From contig NZ_JAHBDK010000033.1 in the NCBI RefSeq assembly GCF_019956415.1, positions 1 to 64,000 of the forward strand: DNA of 64,000 bases, in the 5' to 3' direction. Source of the DNA: Pseudomonas sp. GL-B-19. GTDB taxonomy: Bacteria; Pseudomonadota; Gammaproteobacteria; Pseudomonadales; Pseudomonadaceae. The position numbers were made by a program, and so were the translations under genes. A model generated the notes under the pieces. That model did no database searches, was not told the origin of the DNA, and saw only the letters and a program-made list of their open reading frames with translations. Of this stretch, positions 33,960-43,137 are shown one piece after another (position 1 is the first letter of the stretch; each line of letters starts with the position of its first letter).

Positions 33960-34775
33960 ATGAGCTCTCGTACGCTTACCCTGATAGGTGTGTCTCTGGT
34001 CATGGGCCTTGGGGCTGCATGGATGGCTGACTCCTGGCTGAGCGCACGGCTCAATGCCAGCCCGGATGACCACCTTCGAAACGTGGTGGTCGCCACGGTA
34101 GAGATTCCATTCGGGCAGATGGTCGAGGCCCAGCAGGTCACGACCGTACGCATGCCCATGGATACGATCCCGGATGATGCCTTCGATGCCAGCGAAAAAG
34201 CCGTGGGCAAGATCGCAACGTTCGACATTCTGCGGGGCGACATTGTGCGTGGTGCGCGTCTGAGCGAGCACCTGGGGGGCAGCACCCTGGCCTCTTTGAT
34301 TGCGCCTGACAAACGCGCCATTTCGGTACGTGTGGACGATGTGGTAGGTGTCGGCGGATTCCTCTTGCCGGGTAACCGGGTCGATGTACTGGCGACCAAA
34401 GCCTCGAATACCGGCAGTAACAGCGCCACGTCCAGGACCATCCTCGAGAACTTGCGGGTGTTGGCGGTGGATCAGACCGCGGGGACCGACAAGACCCAGC
34501 CGGTCGTGGTGCGCGCAGTGACGCTGGAGATGTCGGCTTCTGAAGCGGAAGCCCTGGTCACGGCGCAGACGGAAGGCAAGTTGCAACTGGCACTGCGTAA
34601 CCCACTGAACCTCGAGAAGAAAATCGCGGCCGTTGCGCCTGTTGCACCTGCTGCCCCGGCCATGGCTGTGGCCACCGCCGAGGCGCCAAAACGCGTGGTA
34701 CAGCGCAGCAGTGGCGAGGGCGGGGGTATCACCGTTTTCCGCGGGATCGAAGCCAAAGTAGTCAACATTCGTTGA
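33960..34775 (+). CDS. rcpC: Flp pilus assembly protein RcpC/CpaB
   Basis: A 271-residue protein with one N-terminal transmembrane segment (LTLIGVSLVMGLGAAWM). It has a SAF-type domain (VVVATVEIPFGQMVEAQQV, DILRGDIVRGARL) and the CpaB-specific ISVRVDDVVGVGGFLLPGNRVDVL. It is thought to work in the periplasm near the secretin. A Pro/Ala-rich stretch precedes the C-terminus. It starts 15 bp after the ATPase gene. Confidence 0.92.
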   Translation: MSSRTLTLIGVSLVMGLGAAWMADSWLSARLNASPDDHLRNVVVATVEIPFGQMVEAQQVTTVRMPMDTIPDDAFDASEKAVGKIATFDILRGDIVRGARLSEHLGGSTLASLIAPDKRAISVRVDDVVGVGGFLLPGNRVDVLATKASNTGSNSATSRTILENLRVLAVDQTAGTDKTQPVVVRAVTLEMSASEAEALVTAQTEGKLQLALRNPLNLEKKIAAVAPVAPAAPAMAVATAEAPKRVVQRSSGEGGGITVFRGIEAKVVNIR

Positions 34776-34850
34776 CAGGGCGCAACCGGTATCTGGGCAC
34801 CAGGGTATTGGCGGAGCCGATCCGGATCTGTATCGGCAATCGAGGGCTTG

Positions 34851-36197
34851 ATGATGAATCTTCGTATTCAGCAGCCGTTCACTTCGACGCCAAGGCGCCA
34901 GGAAGGATCGGTAAGTGTATTGATGGTGATCGCGTTGGCGTCGATGGCCATGATGGCGGCGTTGGCTTTGGATGGCGGGCATATGATGCTGAACAAAACG
35001 CGCCTGCAGAATGTGGTGGACGCCGCCGCCCTGAGTGGCGCCAAGACCCTGAGTCAGGTGGAGGGAGGCGTCAACAGTGTCAGCGCGGCCAACGCGACGC
35101 GTACCGCCGCGCTCAATACGCTGATACAAAATGCCAATGCCACGGGCAACAACGAATTGGCCACGGCGGTCGGCGGCAACGCCGGTACATTTGCAGTGGT
35201 GGAACTGGCAAGCAGCGTCTATGGCCCGTTCGCCTTTCCCGGGCCGACGGATGCCAAATACGTTCGGGTTTCGGTACAGAGCTATAAGCTGACGGGGTTT
35301 TTCTGGAACTTCGCCCAGGCATTCGGCCCTGGTGGCCTGGGAACCAAAGCGGTGGCGGCGATTGCCACCGCTGGACCCAGCCCTACCAGCCCCTGCGATC
35401 TCGCGCCTTTGATGGTCTGTGGCGATAAGACTAAAAACGACCCGGCCGCTGGCATGTTCTGGGGTTTTCAATTTGGTAACTTGCAGGTATTGAAGACGGG
35501 TTCCGGCAAATCGTCCGACCCCATTGGTCCAGGCAACTTTCAATTGCTCGATTTTGGCACGGGCGGCAATGCGGTCAAAGAAGAAATGGCCGGAGGTGGC
35601 AAGGTCTGCCGCAATGTGGGGGACAATGTCCTGACTGAACCTGGCAACAAGGTCGGCCCTGCGTCTCAAGGCCTGAATACGCGCTTCGGCATCTACCAGG
35701 GCGGCCAGATCAGTGCCTCGGCCTATCCGCCGGACTTGGTGACCACGTCCAGTGACCCCGCAATCACTGACGACGGCACAGGCCCGAAGTACAACGGGCA
35801 AGCCGTCACCTCGAACAATGGCAATCTCACGGCGGGCGGCAACCCGATACTGGACTACAACGACTGGCGTACGAGCGTTGCCGCGTGTATGGCAGGGGCC
35901 AGTGGCTGTGAGAGCAATGGGGTATTCGAGCGCCGGATGCTGAAAATCGTGGTGGGCGACTGCGCCGGGAAAAATAATGGTGCAACCTCGATCCCCGTCC
36001 TCGGTTTTGGCTGCTATTTCGTGGTGCAGCCCATGGATGGCGGCGGCAAAGACGCGGAGATCTTCGGCCAGTTCGTGCAGAAGTGCGAAGGTGACAACGT
36101 GGCCGGCCCCTCGCCGTCAACCGATGCCGGCCCGCAGATCATTCAGCTCTACAAAACCTATCTCACCGGCAGCGGCACTCCGAGCACTGACTCGTAG
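34851..36197 (+). CDS. tadG: TadG-like pilus assembly protein
   Basis: A 448-residue protein with the N-terminal Tad_N helix (GSVSVLMVIALASMAMMAALALDGG) followed by NKTRLQNVVDAAALSGAK, the TadG/DUF2134 pattern. The remainder is a large extracytoplasmic domain with several Cys. No von Willebrand MIDAS motif is obvious. Two ATGs (34851 and 34854) follow GAGGG at 34842-34846; the second has slightly better spacing. Confidence 0.82.
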   Translation: MMNLRIQQPFTSTPRRQEGSVSVLMVIALASMAMMAALALDGGHMMLNKTRLQNVVDAAALSGAKTLSQVEGGVNSVSAANATRTAALNTLIQNANATGNNELATAVGGNAGTFAVVELASSVYGPFAFPGPTDAKYVRVSVQSYKLTGFFWNFAQAFGPGGLGTKAVAAIATAGPSPTSPCDLAPLMVCGDKTKNDPAAGMFWGFQFGNLQVLKTGSGKSSDPIGPGNFQLLDFGTGGNAVKEEMAGGGKVCRNVGDNVLTEPGNKVGPASQGLNTRFGIYQGGQISASAYPPDLVTTSSDPAITDDGTGPKYNGQAVTSNNGNLTAGGNPILDYNDWRTSVAACMAGASGCESNGVFERRMLKIVVGDCAGKNNGATSIPVLGFGCYFVVQPMDGGGKDAEIFGQFVQKCEGDNVAGPSPSTDAGPQIIQLYKTYLTGSGTPSTDS

Positions 36198-36205
36198 GAG
36201 GCGTC

Positions 36206-36685
36206 ATGAGACGTCACGGATTTAAATATCGGCAGCGCCAGCAAGGCCTGGCCATGGTGGAATTCACCCTGGTCCTGCCGGTGTTGCTCCTGATGTTGCT
36301 GGCCTTCGGTGAGTTCGGCCGCATGCTCTACCAGTACAACATCCTGTTGCAGGCCAGTCGTGATGCCGGCCGTTTTGTCGCCAGCCAGGCCTGGAACTCA
36401 ACGCTTGGCAAGGTCGTTCTGAGCACTACGCTGCAGACCGAGACGAAAAACGTTGCGGTGTTTGGCGTGCCTGTCGACACCGGGGATGAGGTGTTGTCAG
36501 ATTTGACGATTGGCAACGTTATCGTCGCCCCAGAGGGCACTGACCATGTGCGGGTCACCATCACTTATACGTACTGCCCGGTGATTGGCGGTGGCATTTG
36601 CTCCGGAGCGCTTCCCGGCTTTTTTGGTAATCAGATTGCACTGAGCATTCCGCTGGTTGCCACTACCGTGATGAGGGCTCTGTGA
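36206..36685 (+). CDS. tadE: TadE-like pseudopilin 1
   Basis: A 159-residue pseudopilin. The basic leader ends in G/LAMVEF with Glu at +5, so it should be cut by the prepilin peptidase. The helix TLVLPVLLLMLLAFGEFGRMLYQ and a periplasmic domain follow. The ribosome site TAGGAGG overlaps the stop of tadG. Its own stop overlaps the next start (TGATG). Confidence 0.88.
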   Translation: MRRHGFKYRQRQQGLAMVEFTLVLPVLLLMLLAFGEFGRMLYQYNILLQASRDAGRFVASQAWNSTLGKVVLSTTLQTETKNVAVFGVPVDTGDEVLSDLTIGNVIVAPEGTDHVRVTITYTYCPVIGGGICSGALPGFFGNQIALSIPLVATTVMRAL

Positions 36686-37179
36686 TGAACAGAAAACACA
36701 TGCGTGGCATCTATACGGTGGAGTTCGCCATCGTTGGTCTGCTGGTGTTCACACTGTTGTTCGGCGTAGTGGAAATGGGCCGCCTGTACTTCACGGTCAA
36801 TGCGCTGGATGAAGTCGTGCGCCGTGGTGCGCGCTTGGCGGCGGTGTGCAATATCAAGGATGAGGTGGTGAAGCAGCGGGCGATCTTCAACACGGCGGGC
36901 GATGCAGGTAATAGCAAGCTGATCGGCGATCTGGCCACCACCCACCTGACGTTGACCTATCTGGACGTAAACGGTGCTCCGGTGGCCAACCCCCTTGACA
37001 CTGTCAGCGCCACCGGTTTTCGTGCCATCCGCTATGTCCAGATGAGTCTGTCAGGCTTCGTATTCAAATTGTTTATTCCCGGGTTCGGCGTGCCCATTAC
37101 CTTGTCCCCATTCAGGGCAACGTTGCCACGCGAAAGCCTCGGGCGTCATTCCGATTCCGGGGAGATCACGCCATGCTGA
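36685..37179 (+). CDS. TadE/TadF-like pseudopilin 2
   Basis: A 164-residue paralogue of the preceding gene. The leader ends in G/IYTVEF, with the helix AIVGLLVFTLLFGVVEMGRLYF. The conserved stretch RRGARLAAVC is typical of TadE/TadF. ATG 36685 overlaps the upstream stop and fits better than the GTG one codon earlier. The end overlaps the tadZ start by 7 nt. Confidence 0.87.
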   Translation: MNRKHMRGIYTVEFAIVGLLVFTLLFGVVEMGRLYFTVNALDEVVRRGARLAAVCNIKDEVVKQRAIFNTAGDAGNSKLIGDLATTHLTLTYLDVNGAPVANPLDTVSATGFRAIRYVQMSLSGFVFKLFIPGFGVPITLSPFRATLPRESLGRHSDSGEITPC

Positions 37180-38393
37180 ATACCAAGGAAACTCCCGTCT
37201 CTACCTCGACCGGCAAAGCCGGGCTACGGTTGCTGATCAGCAGCCGTGACGCCGCGTCGTTGCGCGACCTGCAGAGCGTCTGCCAACGCATGCCCAGCCT
37301 GGAAGTGAGTACTCGCCTGGTGAGCAATGGGCATGTCGACCCGCTCTACGGCCTGGACCGGATGCCCGATCTGCTGCTGTTGCGCGTCAGCCACCTGTGG
37401 CGCGAGGAGCTGGCGGCACTGTTGCAGCGCCCGGCCCATGAGCGTCCGCCGATGTTGGTGTGCGGACTGTTGAGCGAACAGGAAGGCATGCGCCTGGCGA
37501 TGCAGGCCGGCGCCCGTGACGTGCTGCCGGAGCCCGTCGCCGAGACAGAACTGGTTGCCGCCTTGAATCGGCTGGTCATGGAGGTTCGGAACGGCAGTGG
37601 GGCAGAAGGGAAATTGATCGCTGTGATGAGCGCCAAGGGCGGTTCCGGCGGAACCTTGCTGGCCTGTAACCTGGCTCAGCAGCTCAGCATGAAGGATGGC
37701 AGTACCCTGTTGCTGGATATGGACCTGCAATTTGGCAGCGTGACGCATTACCTGGATGTGGCGCAAACGCACAGCCATCTGGAGGTGTTGCATCAGATCG
37801 ACGGCATGGACAGCGTCGCGTTACGCGGTTTTTGCAGCCACTTCAGCCAGACTTTGCATGTGCTGGGTGGCCGGGCCGGTGAGCTGTGTCTGCCGCAGGA
37901 CGCCCAACCCGAGCAACTTGACACCCTGTTGCAGTTGGCCCGTGCCAGCTATAACTGGGTAGTGATCGATCTACCGCGGCAAATCGACCACCTCACCGGC
38001 TCTGTGCTGGAACAGGCGGATCGGGTGTACGTGGTGGTGCAACAGAGCGTCAGCCATCTGCGCGATGCCAGCTCTCTGGTGCGGATTCTTCGCGATGACC
38101 TGGGTGTGCGCGGGGATCAATTGCAGATAGTGGTCAACCGCTTTGACAAGGCCGCAGCGATCAGCCTCAAAGATATCGGCGAGGCGATGCGCTGCACGAA
38201 TCTGTCGAAATTACCCAACGACTTCAACCTGGTCAGCCAGAGTCAGAACACTGGTGTGCCTTTGGGGCTGCATGCGCCGAGGGCGGCGATCACCATTGCC
38301 CTGCACAACATGGCTGAGGACCTGGTCGGCAACCAGTTGGCTGACAACAAAGGCTTGTTCAAACGCGCCTTCAACCGTTTTTTCGGGGGATGA
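37173..38393 (+). CDS. tadZ: TadZ/CpaE-type polar localisation ATPase with deviant Walker A
   Basis: A 406-residue protein: an N-terminal receiver-like domain (about residues 18-130, LLISSRD, DLLLLRVS, GARDVLPEPV) and a C-terminal MinD/ParA-like ATPase. The deviant Walker motif reads SAKGGSGGT, so the second lysine of the usual KGGxGKT is replaced by Gly. LLLDMDLQFGS and VVIDLP are in place. TadZ is thought to mark the site where the pilus apparatus assembles. The altered P-loop suggests weak or no ATP hydrolysis, as in other TadZ proteins. Confidence 0.92.
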   Translation: MLNTKETPVSTSTGKAGLRLLISSRDAASLRDLQSVCQRMPSLEVSTRLVSNGHVDPLYGLDRMPDLLLLRVSHLWREELAALLQRPAHERPPMLVCGLLSEQEGMRLAMQAGARDVLPEPVAETELVAALNRLVMEVRNGSGAEGKLIAVMSAKGGSGGTLLACNLAQQLSMKDGSTLLLDMDLQFGSVTHYLDVAQTHSHLEVLHQIDGMDSVALRGFCSHFSQTLHVLGGRAGELCLPQDAQPEQLDTLLQLARASYNWVVIDLPRQIDHLTGSVLEQADRVYVVVQQSVSHLRDASSLVRILRDDLGVRGDQLQIVVNRFDKAAAISLKDIGEAMRCTNLSKLPNDFNLVSQSQNTGVPLGLHAPRAAITIALHNMAEDLVGNQLADNKGLFKRAFNRFFGG

Positions 38394-38396
38394 CCC

Positions 38397-39839
38397 ATGA
38401 TCAACGACTTTCGTAACCGCTTGCGCAAACAGGCCGGTAAGCCCGCCTCATCGCCGGCTAACCAGCCGGGTGACGACCTGCTGGATCCGGCAGAGGAAAT
38501 AATGGCATGGGAGCGTGCAACGCCGGACATTCTTTACGAAACCAAAAGTCAGGTCACCCCGGTGGAGGCCGAGTGGCGAGAAAAGATCTACCAGCAGTTG
38601 CTCAAGGTCATGGACCTGTCCTTGCTGGACTCCCTTGAACAGGCTGAGGCCGCGCGGCAGATTCGCGATATTTGCCAGCGCCTGCTCGATGAACACTCGG
38701 CACCGGTGAGTACTTCCAGCCGGCAGTTGATCATCAAGCAGATCACCGACGAGGTGCTCGGTCTGGGGCCTCTGGAGCCGCTGCTGGCCGATCACAGTGT
38801 GTCCGACATTTTGGTCAACCGGCATGACTCAGTGTATGTCGAGCGCTTCGGCAAGCTGCAACGCACCGATGTGCGTTTTCGCGATGATCGGCATTTGCTG
38901 AACATCATTGACCGCATCGTCTCCAGCCTGGGTCGGCGTATCGACGAGTCTTCGCCGTTGGTGGATGCGCGGCTCAAGGACGGTTCGCGGGTCAACGCGA
39001 TTATTCCGCCGCTGGCCATCGACGGCCCGAGCATGTCGATCCGGCGCTTTTCCGTGGACCTGCTCAATACCGACAGCCTGATCCAGGTGGGGGCGTTGAC
39101 CCCGGCCATTGCCCTGCTGCTCAAGGCGATTGTCCGTGGGCGCTTGAACGTGCTGATTTCCGGCGGTACCGGCAGCGGCAAGACCACCATGCTCAATGTG
39201 CTGTCCAGTTTCATCCCGCACAACGAGCGGATCGTTACCATCGAAGACTCCGCCGAACTGCAGTTGCAACAGCCCCACGTGGTACGCCTGGAAACCCGAC
39301 CTTCGAATATCGAGGGGCGTGGCGAGGTGAGCCAGCGGGAGTTGGTGCGCAACAGCTTGCGGATGCGTCCGGACCGCATTGTGATCGGCGAAGTGCGCGG
39401 CGCCGAGGCGCTGGACATGTTGACAGCGATGAACACCGGTCACGACGGTTCGCTGACCACGATCCACGCCAACACCGCACGCGATGCATTGGGGCGAATC
39501 GAGAACATGGTGTCGATGACCGGGGCGACCTTCCCGATCAAGGCCATGCGCCAACAGATCGCTTCGGCCATCGGAGTGGTCATCCAGCTGGAACGCCAGG
39601 AGGACGGCAAGCGCCGCCTGGTCAGCGTGCAGGAGATCAACGGCATGGAGGGTGAGATCATCACCATGACCGAAATCTTCTCTTTCGTGCGCCATGGCAT
39701 GGGTGAAAACGGCGAAGTACTCGGTGATTTTCGGCCCAGCGGCATGATCCCCGCCTTCCGCGATGTGCTGGCCAAGCGCGGTATCGAGTTGCCGCTTGCG
39801 ATGTTCAGGCCCGAGTGGATGGAGGCACGGCAGTCATGA
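38397..39839 (+). CDS. tadA: Flp pilus secretion ATPase TadA/CpaF
   Basis: A 480-residue VirB11/GspE-type hexameric ATPase that powers pilus assembly. Walker A is GGTGSGKTT, followed by [10 protein letters not shown] (Asp box), a Walker B-like [17 protein letters not shown] and the His box [12 protein letters not shown]. It starts 3 nt after tadZ, with GGGGGA as ribosome site, and its stop overlaps tadB (ATGA). Confidence 0.95.
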   Translation: MINDFRNRLRKQAGKPASSPANQPGDDLLDPAEEIMAWERATPDILYETKSQVTPVEAEWREKIYQQLLKVMDLSLLDSLEQAEAARQIRDICQRLLDEHSAPVSTSSRQLIIKQITDEVLGLGPLEPLLADHSVSDILVNRHDSVYVERFGKLQRTDVRFRDDRHLLNIIDRIVSSLGRRIDESSPLVDARLKDGSRVNAIIPPLAIDGPSMSIRRFSVDLLNTDSLIQVGALTPAIALLLKAIVRGRLNVLISGGTGSGKTTMLNVLSSFIPHNERIVTIEDSAELQLQQPHVVRLETRPSNIEGRGEVSQRELVRNSLRMRPDRIVIGEVRGAEALDMLTAMNTGHDGSLTTIHANTARDALGRIENMVSMTGATFPIKAMRQQIASAIGVVIQLERQEDGKRRLVSVQEINGMEGEIITMTEIFSFVRHGMGENGEVLGDFRPSGMIPAFRDVLAKRGIELPLAMFRPEWMEARQS

Positions 39840-40822
39840 ACCATATTCCTGGTGAATTCATTCTGATGTTCCTGGGCATGGTATTTATCGCCGTCTTCCT
39901 CCTGTCTCAGAGTGTGGCAGTGCCGGTGTTTGGCGAGGCCGGCAAGATGCGCAAGCGCATCCGCGGCCGCCTGCACGTACTGGAGAAAGCCAACAATCTG
40001 CCCAACATGCAGACGGTTTTGCGGCAGAAATACCTGACGCGCTTATCGCCACTGGAGGCAATGCTCGAGCAGTTGCCCTTTATGCTGAGCCTGACCCAGG
40101 TGATCGAGCAATCCGGCCATGAATATCGTGCTTATCGGGTGCTGTTGCTCGGGCTGTTCCTGGGCGCCTGTACAGGCATCTCGATCTGGATGATCTCGTC
40201 AGTCTGGTGGATGGCGCTGCTGGCGGGCTTCGGAGTGTTCTGGGTACCACTGCTGAAAATTTCTCATGACCGTGGCAAACGCTTCGCTGAGTTTGAGGAA
40301 GGCCTGCCGGATGCGCTGGATGCCATGTGCCGTGCCCTGCGCGCTGGACACCCGTTCAACGAAACCCTGCGCCTGGTCGCCGAGGAGCACAAGGGGGCGG
40401 TCGCTCATGAGTTCGGCCTGACCTTTGCCGATATCAACTATGGCAACGATGTGCGCCGGGCCATGCTCGGCCTGCTTGAGAGGATGCCGAGCATGACGGT
40501 GATGATGCTGGTGACCTCGATCCTCATCCATCGCGAGACCGGCGGGAATCTTACCGAGGTGCTGGAGCGTCTGAGTCGACTGATTCGCGGGCGCTTCCGC
40601 TTCCAGCGCAAGGTCAAAACCCTGTCGGCGGAAGGGCGCATGTCGGCCTGGGTGCTGGTGGCGATTCCCTTCGTGCTGGCGATCGCGATCATAGTCACCA
40701 GCCCCAGTTACCTGCCTGTGCTGATCAATGATCCCCTGGGCCACAAGCTGATCATCGGGGCGTTCTGCGCCATGTTGCTCGGGATTTTCTGGATTCGCAA
40801 AATCATCCGGATTCAGGTTTAA
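39836..40822 (+). CDS. tadB: Flp pilus inner-membrane protein TadB
   Basis: A 328-residue GspF-type platform protein with hydrophobic segments at both ends and in the middle. The T2SSF motif is [23 protein letters not shown] 39836 overlaps the tadA stop; an upstream in-frame start would extend into tadA. It works with TadC as the inner-membrane platform. Confidence 0.93.
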   Translation: MNHIPGEFILMFLGMVFIAVFLLSQSVAVPVFGEAGKMRKRIRGRLHVLEKANNLPNMQTVLRQKYLTRLSPLEAMLEQLPFMLSLTQVIEQSGHEYRAYRVLLLGLFLGACTGISIWMISSVWWMALLAGFGVFWVPLLKISHDRGKRFAEFEEGLPDALDAMCRALRAGHPFNETLRLVAEEHKGAVAHEFGLTFADINYGNDVRRAMLGLLERMPSMTVMMLVTSILIHRETGGNLTEVLERLSRLIRGRFRFQRKVKTLSAEGRMSAWVLVAIPFVLAIAIIVTSPSYLPVLINDPLGHKLIIGAFCAMLLGIFWIRKIIRIQV

Positions 40823-40851
40823 GCGGTATTCGCTACCGGGAGGTACAGGTC

Positions 40852-41817
40852 ATGGATTTTTTGCTCGGGTTGTTCAGTCGGGTTACGGGGAACGAGGAGA
40901 TGGCACGCCTGTTGTTCCTTGGCGCGATCGGTTTGAGTACGGTGCTTGCGGTCGTCGCCGTGATCTTGCTGATGCAGGGGCTTCAGGATCCGGTGCAGCG
41001 TCGTCTGGCGCTGATCAAGCGTGGTCATTTAGGTAACACCACCGGGCAGGAAGCTCCAGGTAACCTGCAACTGTTACTGGAGCGGGTCGGCCAGCGCTTT
41101 GCCTCGGCCGAATCGGCTCAGACGTCCGCCACCCAGGCCCTGTTGACGCATGCGGGGTACCGTTCCTCTTCGGCAGTGCAGATGTATTGGGCAGTGCGCT
41201 TGATGTTGCCGCTGTTATTGATCGGTATTGCGTTGCTGCTGTTGCCGATGATTCCCAAGGTTTCCCTGACCATGGGGCTGCTGTTGGTGGCCTTGGTGGC
41301 CGGTATCGGATGGTTGGTGCCAGCGCTGTATGTCGCCAAGCGCAAGCAGTTGCGACAAGGTCGGCTGCGTGCCGCATTTCCGGATGCGCTGGATCTGATG
41401 GTGGTGTGCGTGGAGTCGGGGCTGGCCCTGCCCACGACCATCGAACGAGTGGCTGAGGAGATGTCGGTCAGTCAGGCCGAACTGGCTGAAGAACTGGCCC
41501 TGGTCAATGCGCAAATCCGCGCGGGCATTTCCAGTACCGAGGCGCTCAAGCAACTGGCCGTACGCACTGGCCTGGATGACGTACAAGGTCTGGTCAGCCT
41601 GTTGGCGCAGAGTATCCGCTTTGGTACCAGCGTTGCCGACACCCTGCGCATCTATGCCGATGAGTTCCGTGACCGGCGTACGCAGGCCGCCGAAGAGATG
41701 GGGGCGAAAGTCGGTACCAAGCTCATATTCCCGCTGATTCTCTGTCTATGGCCGAGCTTCTTTCTGGTCGCTATCGGCCCCGCCATAATCGGGGTATTCA
41801 GAGTATTCGGTAAGTGA
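40852..41817 (+). CDS. tadC: Flp pilus inner-membrane protein TadC
   Basis: A 321-residue paralogue of TadB, with RLRAAFPDALDLMVVCVESGL and transmembrane segments at the N-terminus, centre and C-terminus. GGGAGGT precedes the ATG. It is the last plus-strand gene of the pilus locus. Confidence 0.93.
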   Translation: MDFLLGLFSRVTGNEEMARLLFLGAIGLSTVLAVVAVILLMQGLQDPVQRRLALIKRGHLGNTTGQEAPGNLQLLLERVGQRFASAESAQTSATQALLTHAGYRSSSAVQMYWAVRLMLPLLLIGIALLLLPMIPKVSLTMGLLLVALVAGIGWLVPALYVAKRKQLRQGRLRAAFPDALDLMVVCVESGLALPTTIERVAEEMSVSQAELAEELALVNAQIRAGISSTEALKQLAVRTGLDDVQGLVSLLAQSIRFGTSVADTLRIYADEFRDRRTQAAEEMGAKVGTKLIFPLILCLWPSFFLVAIGPAIIGVFRVFGK

Positions 41818-41954
41818 ACAGGGGTGGCTTGCTGTCGAACAGGATGGCTGTACTGCATTAGAACGGGGTGGATCAGGCGAGTAGAGTGCATTCACTCCAA
41901 TCGCCTGCTCCACCTTGTAGTATCTGGACTGTATTTTCCTGCACACGTGATTGA

Positions 41955-41974
41955 GCCTGGCTTTTTAGCCAGGC
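41955..41974. terminator. Hairpin between convergent pilus operons
   Basis: A perfect 8-bp stem GCCTGGCT/AGCCAGGC with a TTTT loop but no strong T run. A weaker inverted repeat precedes it (about 41868-41914). It lies in the 199-bp gap between tadC and the minus-strand gene, which holds no gene. Confidence 0.45.
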
Positions 41975-42016
41975 CACTCTGGACGACGCCAGACGCTGAT
42001 CACACATCGATATGCC

Positions 42017-42286
42017 TCAGTTGCCGATGGTCATTTGTCCTGCTGAATCCTGGTCAAAAAACTGCGGAATCGGGTAGCTGAAGCTATTCAGCCAGCGCTG
42101 CATGGCCAGGTCACGTTCGGTGGCCGAAGCGGTTTGCAGTTTAGTGGAGGCAACCACACCGCGAATCTGCAGCTGCAACCACTGTTCGGTGCCTTGTTGA
42201 TACGGCGAAGAGGGGCCCGGCTCAATTGCCCAGGCAGTGGTGGACAGGCAAGCCATGCACACGATCAACAGCCTTTTGGTCTTCAT
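42017..42286 (-). CDS. Small exported protein (DUF3613-like)
   Basis: An 89-residue protein with a signal peptide (LLIVCMACLSTTAWA, cleavage likely before IEPG). The mature part is about 65 residues, polar, with GTEQWLQLQIRG and QRWLNSFSYPIPQFF. I believe it belongs to the small DUF3613 family seen near pilus genes, with moderate confidence. It is the last gene of a minus-strand unit with tadD and rcpA. Confidence 0.68.
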   Translation of the reverse strand: MKTKRLLIVCMACLSTTAWAIEPGPSSPYQQGTEQWLQLQIRGVVASTKLQTASATERDLAMQRWLNSFSYPIPQFFDQDSAGQMTIGN

Positions 42287-42304
42287 CTCGACTCCTCGTA
42301 CGTT

Positions 42305-43018
42305 CTACTTGTTCGCACTGGACGAGGTATCGGCTACCTCAGTCCTGCGATTCCCCTCGGATGCCACCACTTTATTGGCGGAGGCCTTGAGTTTTTCCGC
42401 GCGGGTTTGAGCCTCTATGACTTGCTTGGGGCTCAAGTCGGCGCGGGTCACGAGTTCAGCAGCCGCCTTCCAGTTATCCTGGTAGATCAGCAGCGTCACC
42501 ATATTGAGTGCCGCCAGTGTATTTGCCTGCTTGAGCTCCATGGCGGTCATGAACTCAAAGCGTGCTTCAGGGATCCGTCGCTGATTGAGGTAGACGACCC
42601 CCAGGTCATTTCGCATCCTGTCGTCGGTGGGGGCCATCTTCACCGCATGCTCAAGGTGTGTGGCAGCGGTGGCGTTATCATTTTTGGCGGCGGCCAACTG
42701 GCCCAGGCCATGTTCCCCTTCAGCCGCCAGACAGGTGCCGTGCAAGCTTTCATACAACGGCTGCGCGTCCCCGCTACGCCCCATCAAGCGCAGCACCCGA
42801 GCCTTGCGCAGGCGAACCTGGACCAGGTCATCGGGCAATCCTTCCAGATTCGCCAGGCTGGCATACAAACGGCCTTCTTCGGCCATGCTGTCGGCCAGGT
42901 TCAGGGCCAGTTCTTGATCTGAACCGGGCTTGGCACAGTTAGCTGGTTGCGAAGACATGCCATTGCTGGCACAACCTGCGAGCATAAATGTCGCCGCTAT
43001 TGCAATGACTGCTTTCAT
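42305..43018 (-). CDS. tadD: TadD-like TPR lipoprotein
   Basis: A 237-residue lipoprotein. The signal MKAVIAIAATFMLAGC ends in a lipobox (LAGC), and several TPR units follow (for example DRMRNDLGVVYLNQRRIPEARFEF). TadD is needed for Tad pilus biogenesis, probably as a pilotin-like partner of the secretin. ATG 43018 is chosen because the lipoprotein signal starts there; the reading frame is open further upstream. Confidence 0.88.
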   Translation of the reverse strand: MKAVIAIAATFMLAGCASNGMSSQPANCAKPGSDQELALNLADSMAEEGRLYASLANLEGLPDDLVQVRLRKARVLRLMGRSGDAQPLYESLHGTCLAAEGEHGLGQLAAAKNDNATAATHLEHAVKMAPTDDRMRNDLGVVYLNQRRIPEARFEFMTAMELKQANTLAALNMVTLLIYQDNWKAAAELVTRADLSPKQVIEAQTRAEKLKASANKVVASEGNRRTEVADTSSSANK

Positions 43019-43137
43019 TGAAGGTCCTCTGGCTACAACACGTTGAACGCCTGGCCAATGGCAATACAGCTGGCCCGGCAAGCGTTCAAAGTCACCGTTA
43101 CGAGTGAGGGCGAGGCAAGTCTGGTTCAGGCTTCGGT

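Noticed and set aside
33885..35801. A 638-codon minus-strand frame opposite rcpC and tadG
   Set aside because: It is antisense to well-supported pilus genes and has no domain character; codon bias on the plus strand creates it.
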